DNA of 64,000 nucleotides from Dyadobacter psychrotolerans (lineage in GTDB: Bacteria > Bacteroidota > Bacteroidia > Cytophagales > Spirosomataceae): the NCBI RefSeq assembly GCF_004349265.1, contig NZ_SMFL01000002.1, forward strand, positions 124,001 to 188,000. The letters run 5' to 3'. Made by a program: the position numbers and the translations under genes. The notes under the pieces were generated by a model. It worked only from the letters and a program-made list of their open reading frames with translations. It ran no database searches and was not told the DNA's origin. Below are positions 57,728 to 64,000 of the stretch, piece by piece; within the stretch, counting starts at the first letter, position 1, and each line of letters begins with the position of its first letter.

Positions 57728-58875
57728 GCTGGTTAAAACCGCTTACTTTATTGTGGAAACAGCCCCGCCGCACAATGTTGCGCCGGTGGTTGTTTTTGTT
57801 CCATTTGTATGCCGGACTGATATTGGGATTGATTATCACAGTTGTCAGTTTTACAGGCAGTTTGATTGTCTACAAGCCTGAAATTGAAAAAGCCATGATT
57901 TCTGAAATCTCCGGGGTTGTTCCACTAGAAAACACGGTTTCTCTTGACACACTTTACGCACTCGTGCAGGCATATCACCCGGGCGATAACCTGCAAAGTG
58001 TGGCTATGTATGGTGGCAAAACGGCGGCCTGGAATTTTCGGTGTGTGCCTGCCGGCGGAGGCCGTGTACAGATTTATGTGGATCAGTATCGTGGGAAAAT
58101 TCTGGGACAGGAAGATTTTTCAAACAGCTTTTTTCAGTGGATATATGATCTGCATGCCGATTTATTGGGCGGGAAGAATGGCCGGATCGTGAACGGAATC
58201 TTCGGACTTCTTTTTGCAGTAATCTGTCTTTCCGGACTGTTGATCTGGTGGCCCGGAGCGGGCAGGATAAAAAAAGGTTTTACCTACAATAAAAATGCTT
58301 CCTGGAAAGGCAAAAACTATGATCTGCACAAATTGCTCGGTCTGTATAGTGCCTTACTGCTGGTTTTGGTAGCGGTTACAGGTGCCTACTTTCCATTCAA
58401 GGAGCAATACAATTCCATCTCAGCCTGGATCACCGGAACAGCGCACACCATTCCCAGTCCAAAACTTGCCGAAACCGATTCTACAGTTGCTGATGCTTCC
58501 TATGAGCTGGTATACCAAAATGCCGGTAAGGCAGCACCTGATGCAGAAAATTCATTGCTTCGTTTTCCGCAAAAACCACAGGAGAATTTTTCAATGCGGA
58601 AACTTTCAAAAGGCGACCTGGGCAGGATAGGAGATACCTTTGTTTATCTGCACCGGTATACCGGCAAGGTAATTAGGGTACGGTTCTGGGACGACTTACC
58701 GGCCGGTGTAAAACTCACTGAAAGCATGTTCCCGCTGCATTTTGGCACTTTCGGCGGACACTTTACACGGGTCGTCTGGCTGTTTCTCGGGCTGGCTCCC
58801 GGTGTGCTTTATTTTAGTGGGTTTGGGATCTGGTATAACCGGGTGATTTTGAAAAAAATAAAAGTGAAGGGTTGA
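57724..58875 (+). CDS. PepSY-associated transmembrane protein (PiuB-like)
   Basis: A 383-residue inner-membrane protein with four main helices: LFLFHLYAGLILGLIITVVSFTGSLIVY (about 22-50), NGIFGLLFAVICLSGLLIWW (about 155-176), LGLYSALLLVLVAVTGAYF (about 203-222) and VVWLFLGLAPGVLYFSGFGIWY (about 345-368). Conserved histidines (LFHLYAG, YDLHADLL, YDLHKLLGLY, FPLHFGTFGGH) could bind haem. Members are found beside siderophore receptors and are thought to reduce the imported ligand. Coupled translation with the TonB receptor (ATGA overlap) supports a joint uptake role, here possibly with cobalamin. Confidence 0.88.
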   Translation: MSWLKPLTLLWKQPRRTMLRRWLFLFHLYAGLILGLIITVVSFTGSLIVYKPEIEKAMISEISGVVPLENTVSLDTLYALVQAYHPGDNLQSVAMYGGKTAAWNFRCVPAGGGRVQIYVDQYRGKILGQEDFSNSFFQWIYDLHADLLGGKNGRIVNGIFGLLFAVICLSGLLIWWPGAGRIKKGFTYNKNASWKGKNYDLHKLLGLYSALLLVLVAVTGAYFPFKEQYNSISAWITGTAHTIPSPKLAETDSTVADASYELVYQNAGKAAPDAENSLLRFPQKPQENFSMRKLSKGDLGRIGDTFVYLHRYTGKVIRVRFWDDLPAGVKLTESMFPLHFGTFGGHFTRVVWLFLGLAPGVLYFSGFGIWYNRVILKKIKVKG

Positions 58876-58892
58876 AGTTTCTATAAAAAAGC

Positions 58893-58942
58893 TGACAGTT
58901 AAAGAGGCAGGTTATTACACTCTCTAACTGTCAATTTTTTTA
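58893..58942 (+). terminator. intrinsic terminator of the receptor/PepSY operon
   Basis: TGACAGTTA (58893-58901) pairs with TAACTGTCA (58925-58933), extended inward by AGAG/CTCT, and is followed by seven T residues that overlap the stop codon of the convergent gene. Confidence 0.8.
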
Positions 58943-60007
58943 AGGAATCAGATTTTCTGACCTCAGCTTTTCAAATAAATTGAAAAAAGAATCGCGGGTA
59001 TCCTGATAACCTGTAAATCCAATTTTACGGCTTTTTGACATATCAGTCATTACTTCCAGTGGGCGGCCCAGGTCCAGGTCGGTGTGCCAGGCAGAAGCAA
59101 GGCGATTTATATCAGATTCTTTCAGGTTGTATTTTGCAGCAATTTCCTTCCAGATCGGTGCATCGCCTTCCATCTCTTTTTCGAGTGAATGAATAACACC
59201 ATCAAAGCCAGTGTGCTCAACATCAAACGATGCAGCAATCTGCTTCCAAAGCCAGTTCCAGCGGAACACATCTCCATTGGCAACGTTAAATGCCTCATTG
59301 TGTGCAGCTTTCGTGGTGGCTGCCCAGATCATGTGCTCGGCCAGTAACTGCGCGTCTGTCACATCTGATAAGCCGTTCCACTGTGCAGCCGAACCCGGGA
59401 AATGAAATGGCCTGCCTGTTTCTTTACAAATCGTCGCATAAACCGCTAACGTGGTGCCCATGTTCATCATGTTACCCACTGCCTTGCCAATCACCGAATG
59501 TGGCCTGTGAATGCTCCAGGTAAAACCATCATGATCCGCTGCTGCATAAACTTCGTCTTCCTGAGCATAATAGAAGTTTTCGACGTCCAGTCTCGGATGC
59601 TCTTCACGAACAGGCGTTTCGGGTAAAGTTCCAGCTTTTGCATATGCTTCAAAAGGTCCCAGGTAATGTTTCAACCCTGTTACCAGTGCAACATGCTGAA
59701 CCGATTTTTTAGACGAAAGTGCGTTTAGTAAGTTACGAACCATGGCGCTGTTGACGCGAATATTTTCCGCCTCTGTATCATTGCGCATCCAGCTGGTAAA
59801 GAATACATGGGTTGGCTCAATATCCCGGAGTTTTACTGAAAGATCTTCCAAATTAAGCAGGTCAGCGGAAATAGATTTTAAGCCAGATATTTCTGAATTA
59901 GGATTACGCGAAAGTCCATACGTATTCCATCCTTTTGCGATAAGTTTTTCGGCGAGATTGCTTCCGGTGATTCCGGTGGCACCTACTACCAATGCGATAT
60001 TTGACAT
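58940..60007 (-). CDS. NAD(P)-dependent epimerase/reductase of the PRISE (progesterone 5-beta-reductase-like) group
   Basis: A 355-residue short-chain dehydrogenase-like protein. The Rossmann motif is GATGITGSNLAEKLI at 9-23. HVFFTSWMRNDTEAENIRVN, HVALVTGLKHYLGPFEAY, FYYAQEDEVY and FTWSIHRPHSVIG follow the pattern of PRISE enzymes, which reduce enones. Bacterial members are generally annotated as SDR family oxidoreductases with unknown natural substrate. It is divergent from a Crp/Fnr-type regulator, a pair often seen together. Confidence 0.85.
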   Translation of the reverse strand: MSNIALVVGATGITGSNLAEKLIAKGWNTYGLSRNPNSEISGLKSISADLLNLEDLSVKLRDIEPTHVFFTSWMRNDTEAENIRVNSAMVRNLLNALSSKKSVQHVALVTGLKHYLGPFEAYAKAGTLPETPVREEHPRLDVENFYYAQEDEVYAAADHDGFTWSIHRPHSVIGKAVGNMMNMGTTLAVYATICKETGRPFHFPGSAAQWNGLSDVTDAQLLAEHMIWAATTKAAHNEAFNVANGDVFRWNWLWKQIAASFDVEHTGFDGVIHSLEKEMEGDAPIWKEIAAKYNLKESDINRLASAWHTDLDLGRPLEVMTDMSKSRKIGFTGYQDTRDSFFNLFEKLRSENLIP

Positions 60008-60201
60008 ATTTATTTTTATTATTTAGAAAATCTTGGTTCAAAAGTTTGCTTTCGATTTCGATACAAAGGTATTCAGTCAAAAATTGCCTGCCCTTGACCT
60101 GGGTCAACTAATGCACTTGATCTGCATCAAGTGTTCTCGGTTGCATGGAATGTTATTCCTTTGAAAAATTTACCTTTACTATTCGAAAGAATAATTCGCT
60201 C

Positions 60202-60783
60202 ATGTTTGATATCCTTTTTAGCCACATTCAGGAAAAAGTCTCGCTTAACGACGACGATAAAGAAAAAATTAAAACTTTTTTTGTCTCGAAAAAATTAAGA
60301 AAGCGGCAGTATCTGTTACAGGAGGGCGATGTTTGTAAACAAATGGCTTTTGTAGCAAAAGGACTTTTACGTTCTTACAATGTAGATGACAAGGGCGACG
60401 AGCACATGAGTGTTTTTGGCTGGGAAGGCTGGTGGCTGTCTGATCTGAACAGCTTTTTAACTGGAGAGCCAGCTGTGCTAAATCTGGATGCTATTGAAGA
60501 TTCGGAATTGCTGATGATCTCACGTGCGGATTACGAGGCATTAACACTGACTGTCCCGATCATGGACAGATATTTTCGTATACTTTATCAGAACAGTCTG
60601 GTTACCAAGGAGCGCCGGTTGATAAGCTCGATCACACACAGTGCTGAGGAAAAATACGTGCAGCTAGCTGAATCAAACCCGAAGATTATCGAACGCATTC
60701 CGCAAAATCTGATCGCCTCTTATCTGGGAATTGCACCCGAAACGCTGAGCCGTATTAAGAAAAATCTGGCTGTGCGGAAGTAG
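60202..60783 (+). CDS. Crp/Fnr-family transcriptional regulator
   Basis: From ATG 60202 (MFDILFSHIQEKVSL) it has 193 residues; an in-frame upstream ATG at 60145 is less likely. A cyclic-nucleotide-binding fold covers about 10-115 (RQYLLQEGDVCKQMAFVAKG, LLRSYNVDDKGDEH). The C-terminal helix-turn-helix is IPQNLIASYLGIAPETLSRI. There are no clustered cysteines, so an iron-sulfur oxygen sensor is unlikely. It is divergent from the PRISE-type reductase gene, which it probably controls. Confidence 0.87.
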   Translation: MFDILFSHIQEKVSLNDDDKEKIKTFFVSKKLRKRQYLLQEGDVCKQMAFVAKGLLRSYNVDDKGDEHMSVFGWEGWWLSDLNSFLTGEPAVLNLDAIEDSELLMISRADYEALTLTVPIMDRYFRILYQNSLVTKERRLISSITHSAEEKYVQLAESNPKIIERIPQNLIASYLGIAPETLSRIKKNLAVRK

Positions 60784-60919
60784 CCTGGTTTGTTGTATCG
60801 AATTTGTTTGAGGTTGCAGGATGATGTTTTGTAAAGTGAAGTGAATAATGTTTTTCCAACGTTAGATATAACTTTTGCTGGCTTTTACACTATTAAAACT
60901 GGTGTTCAAAATATCTACT

Positions 60920-61503
60920 ATGGAATTTATGAAGCAAATTAACTTAATTTTTCTTATTGCTCTTTTTTCATTTATTCAATATAACTCAACTGAAAATGAG
61001 CCGGTATTATTTATTTTTGCCAAAGAAAAATAGAAGTTTCCTTCTACTGTTCAGGAGGCCTTTTCAACACACAATTTAGGCTACAAACCTCCTGGGTACT
61101 ATTATAAGATATATGCCGAAGGTATGGAGGTGCTCCCGGACTACCATTCTTATCCCGGCGATTTCTTCAATGAATATCAGCCTAAGGAAGTGTTGTTTCC
61201 CAGATCACTTCATTCGTACGTCTTTGTTTTCCATGAACTTCCGGGAGTTCAGGATTCTTTAATGAGCGACTTGGAAGCGATTTATGATAAAAATTTATGC
61301 TCACAAAAGGCTTAAATGAGGGATATCCTTTTCGTGAATCCGAACGGCCATTTCAATATAATTTTTTAAAAGTGAACGACTTGCTTACAATTGGAATTAC
61401 TGCAAGTCCGAAAGAAAGGAAGCAGGACAGGAAGGTTGCGGTACGGTTCATGTACAATCTTTCAATTGGTAGAATGGGAGTGGCAATGGGAAATTATTTG
61501 TAA
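60920..61503 (+). pseudogene. decayed small secreted-protein gene
   Basis: ATG 60920 opens a leader-like start (MEFMKQINLIFLIALFSFIQ) that meets TAG at 61031-61033. The same frame continues without another stop to 61315 (KFPSTVQEAFSTHNLGYKPP, ending IYDKNLCSQKA). The next frame picks up near 61297 and runs to 61503 (KGLNEGYPFRESERPFQYNF, ending MGVAMGNYL). One nonsense codon and one frameshift near the AAAA run at about 61308 would restore a protein of about 195 residues. I do not recognise the family. Gene decay is the likely reading; a sequencing error is possible for the frameshift. Confidence 0.55.
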
Positions 61504-61562
61504 TAACCTGATTTTACTGGCTCAGTTTTTTTATTGACCAGATCAAAATAAATACACATATA

Positions 61563-61823
61563 ATGATCGATCAAAAAGAAGAATCGTATCAGGAAGATGG
61601 TAATACTTCCGGCGATAATCAGCAAATAAAAGGGTCTAACACGGTTAAAGATCCTGATGAATGGACAACAGGAGATGAACCGATGACCGGCGCGCAGAAG
61701 TCGTATCTTAAAACGCTCTCCGATGAAGCAGGGGAGGAGTTTGATGAAACACTCAGTAAGGCAAATGCTTCCAAGCGTATTGATGAGCTACAGCACAAGA
61801 CCGGCCGCGGACTGGAAAGTTAA
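61563..61823 (+). CDS. DUF3072 domain protein
   Basis: Eighty-six residues, very acidic and without leader. The C-terminal half matches the DUF3072 pattern (NTVKDPDEWTTGDEPMTGAQ, then SYLKTLSDEAGEEFDETLSK and ASKRIDELQ). The N-terminal 30 residues are low-complexity E/D/N/Q. The family has no established function; it recurs as a small soluble protein in many bacteria. A perfect terminator follows, so it is a single-gene transcript. Confidence 0.82.
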   Translation: MIDQKEESYQEDGNTSGDNQQIKGSNTVKDPDEWTTGDEPMTGAQKSYLKTLSDEAGEEFDETLSKANASKRIDELQHKTGRGLES

Positions 61824-61841
61824 ATATTAGAAAAATTCTGT

Positions 61842-61886
61842 AACGGCAACCCGAAACGATTATTAGTTTCGGGTTGCCGTTTTTTG
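61842..61886 (+). terminator. strong intrinsic terminator after DUF3072 gene
   Basis: AACGGCAACCCGAAAC (61842-61857) and GTTTCGGGTTGCCGTT (61866-61881) are perfect 16-base complements around an 8-base loop, followed by TTTTTG. Confidence 0.9.
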
Positions 61887-62032
61887 TTATTTATGTTTTG
61901 GCCAAACACAATATTCTAAAATGTTTAGCTACGCTGAACCTGTTTAACACTGCCTGCGTTAAAAATCAATGCAGTAATAGCCCCCGCTTTTTGTGATCGG
62001 GAAGTCTGCATTGAATCTGAACATTTGAACAA

Positions 62033-63061
62033 ATGAGTACCGATAATATAAAAAAAAACGTGGTTTATTCCGTTTTGGATCTGGCCACAGTGATTGAAGG
62101 AAAAACACCCGCAGACACATTTGTTACAAGTCTGGATCTGGCCAGGCAGGCAGAAAGATTTGGGTATACACGTTACTGGTTTGCAGAGCATCACAACATG
62201 ATCAGTGTGGCAAGTTCGGCCACAGCGATCTTGATAGGCCACATTGCCGGCGGAACCTCAACGATTCGAGTCGGCTCCGGCGGGATCATGCTTCCCAATC
62301 ATTCACCGCTGGTGGTAGCAGAGCAATTCGGAACGCTGGCATCACTTTATCCGGGACGAATTGATCTGGGACTAGGACGTGCTCCGGGAACAGATCAGGT
62401 AACAGCCAGAGCAATCCGCGGTGAGAATTTTAATGCCGCGCATAATTTTCCGGAAGATATTCAAAAGCTTCAGCAGTTTTTTTCAGAAGACAATAGTGGC
62501 AGCAAAGTTCGGGCTATTCCTGGTGAAGGTTTGGATGTCCCAATCTGGGTACTTGGATCAAGTCCCGACAGTGCACACCTGGCTGCTGCAATGGGACTTC
62601 CTTACGCATTTGCCAGTCATTTTGCACCAACCTATTTTAAGGAAGCAATAAAGCTTTATCGTAAAAATTTCAGGCCTTCCCAATATTTAGATAAACCTTA
62701 TGTGATGGCTTGTGTTAACGTGGTAGCTGCTGATACGGATGACAAAGCCGCTTATCTTTCTACGTCTGTTCTTCAATTTTTTATGGGCGTGGTTACCGGA
62801 AGTCGAAAACTGTTACAACCCCCTGTGGAAAGTATGGAAAATATCTGGTCTATGCAGGAAGAATATGCCGTGAATCAGATGCTCTCGTACTCGTTTATTG
62901 GTGGTAAGGAGAAACTGAAACAGAAAATCAGTACATTTCTTGACCAGACGCAGGTGGATGAAGTGATGGCTACTTCACATATTTTTGATCATACGGCCCG
63001 GGTTGAATCATACAGATTGTTTTCTCAAATTTTGCAGGAAATTAATGCTGCGCGGGTCTGA
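62033..63061 (+). CDS. LLM-class flavin-dependent oxidoreductase
   Basis: The 342-residue protein is a luciferase-like monooxygenase of the MsnO8/YhbW-like group. Recognisable segments are YSVLDLATVIEGKTPADTFV, FGYTRYWFAEHHNM, VGSGGIMLPNHSPLVVAEQF, YPGRIDLGLGRAPGTD and WVLGSSPDSAHLAAAMGLPY. It should use FMNH2 and O2; the substrate is not known. It stands alone, and no flavin reductase is adjacent. Confidence 0.88.
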   Translation: MSTDNIKKNVVYSVLDLATVIEGKTPADTFVTSLDLARQAERFGYTRYWFAEHHNMISVASSATAILIGHIAGGTSTIRVGSGGIMLPNHSPLVVAEQFGTLASLYPGRIDLGLGRAPGTDQVTARAIRGENFNAAHNFPEDIQKLQQFFSEDNSGSKVRAIPGEGLDVPIWVLGSSPDSAHLAAAMGLPYAFASHFAPTYFKEAIKLYRKNFRPSQYLDKPYVMACVNVVAADTDDKAAYLSTSVLQFFMGVVTGSRKLLQPPVESMENIWSMQEEYAVNQMLSYSFIGGKEKLKQKISTFLDQTQVDEVMATSHIFDHTARVESYRLFSQILQEINAARV

Positions 63062-63208
63062 TCGGGCGTGCCTTAAATAAATTTTAGTATTTTTAAATTG
63101 CCTCGGCGCGATTTTTGATTGCATCACAACATGGCTGCATTTCAGAGACATATTAAAATGCTGGAATTGATACCTGTTAGTCGTTAATTTCCTGAACATG
63201 CACAAAAG

Positions 63209-64000
63209 ATGAAATATTCCGATCAGAGTTTAGCCGCAGATATTGAAAAAATTAAGCTGATCCCGATAATCTCGACAATGCTTGAAGTGATTTGTCGTAC
63301 AACCGGGATGGGTTTTGCTGCAATTGCCAGGGTGACTGAGGATCGTTGGATTGCCTGCAGTGTGCGTGATGAAATCGATTTTGGTTTAAAGGATGGAGGG
63401 GAACTGGAGATAAAAACCACTATTTGTGACCAGATCAGGGATTATGGGCGGCCTGTTGTGATTGATCATGTCGCAGAAAGTCCTGAATATTATAATCACC
63501 ACACGCCGTTGATGTATGGGTTTCAAAGTTATATCTCCGTTCCGATCGTTTTGAAAACAGGTGAGTTTTTTGGAACCCTTTGCGCAATTGATCCAAAACC
63601 TGCTTCATTAAACAACACAGAAACAATCGGCATGTTCAATTTGTTTGCCGAACTGATATCGTTTCACTTGCAAAGTATTGATTTAATGGAGCGTAGTCAT
63701 TTTGCCGTTAAAGAGCTTAGCAGGCAACTGACGGACTCCAAAGATGAAAACCGTCAGTATCAGTATATTTCAAACCATAATCTGCAGGAGCCGCTTCGAA
63801 AGATAAGGGTGTTCAGCAGTATGCTTATTGGTGCGGCTGAAAAAAACGATCCATCAAGAATTAAAGCAGCAGCTGAAAAAATCAATTCCAGTGCTCAGCG
63901 GTTTTCGATGATGATTCAGGATCTGTCAGATTTTTCTGAATTAAACAATGAGACAAATTTTGAATCTGTGGATCTCAATGATATTGTTTCAGATGTGATA
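63209..64000 (+). CDS. GAF-domain histidine kinase with altered H-box (partial)
   Basis: The first 264 codons of a soluble kinase cut by the window edge. A GAF domain covers about 12-155 (AAIARVTEDRWIACSVRDEI, VPIVLKTGEFFGTLCAIDPK), followed by a helix and a HisKA-like domain. The H-box reads [18 protein letters not shown] with H190 followed by N191, where nearly all HisKA kinases have Asp or Glu; both kinases at 4703-9339 have HDLQEPLRK. The ATPase domain would lie beyond the edge. Start ATG 63209 is the first usable one, since an earlier ATG at 63198 runs into a stop. Confidence 0.85.
   Translation, partial: MKYSDQSLAADIEKIKLIPIISTMLEVICRTTGMGFAAIARVTEDRWIACSVRDEIDFGLKDGGELEIKTTICDQIRDYGRPVVIDHVAESPEYYNHHTPLMYGFQSYISVPIVLKTGEFFGTLCAIDPKPASLNNTETIGMFNLFAELISFHLQSIDLMERSHFAVKELSRQLTDSKDENRQYQYISNHNLQEPLRKIRVFSSMLIGAAEKNDPSRIKAAAEKINSSAQRFSMMIQDLSDFSELNNETNFESVDLNDIVSDVI

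Overview
The window looks like a chromosomal segment of a Bacteroidota bacterium of the Cytophagales (Dyadobacter/Spirosoma-like). The basis is three SusC/SusD outer-membrane pairs, an ECF sigma / FecR anti-sigma / STN-domain SusC signalling set, LytTR and PAS/GAF histidine kinases of cytophagal type, a lycopene cyclase, weak Shine-Dalgarno sequences and palindromic intergenic repeats. Family names come from motif recognition by eye; no database search was run. No rRNA, tRNA, CRISPR array, transposase or phage gene was recognised.

Layout. 1-4.7 kb: end of an esterase, a Tat-exported alkaline phosphatase, a lipoprotein esterase of the HSL type, and a 5'-truncated rtcB. 4.2-10 kb: a small unknown protein, two tandem paralogous sensor kinases (GAF-PAS and five-PAS) and a single-domain response regulator, all on the minus strand. 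10.4-15.4 kb: a SusC/SusD pair without enzymes. 16-19.4 kb: DoxX-like protein, a carboxymuconolactone-decarboxylase/monooxygenase fusion with a cupin, and a divergent AraC regulator. 19.6-21.6 kb: a LytS/LytTR two-component pair. 21.7-23.6 kb: an orphan type I restriction specificity half-subunit and crtY.

23.8-39.5 kb is the most interesting stretch. ECF sigma, FecR, STN-SusC and SusD are followed by an 828-residue secreted protein of no family I recognise, then a second ECF sigma without an anti-sigma. Beyond these lie two Tat-exported xylose-isomerase-like TIM barrels and a gluconate-dehydrogenase-subunit-3 / GMC oxidoreductase pair. No classical glycoside hydrolase is present, so the unknown protein, the TIM barrels and the GMC pair are candidates for an oxidative (3-keto-sugar type) glycan-use system. 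36.4-37.3 kb holds palindromic repeats.

39.5-42.7 kb: acyl-CoA desaturase and an ABC exporter. 43.6-51.6 kb: a third SusC/SusD pair followed by a DPP-IV-type S9 peptidase and an HExxH metallopeptidase, probably a peptide-use locus. 51.7-54.9 kb: surface and wall proteins and a short DprA-like protein. 54.9-58.9 kb: a cobalamin riboswitch ahead of a siderophore-type TonB receptor and a PepSY membrane protein in one operon. 58.9-64 kb: a PRISE-type reductase divergent from a Crp/Fnr regulator, a decayed small gene, a DUF3072 protein, an LLM flavin oxidoreductase, and the start of a third GAF kinase cut by the window edge.
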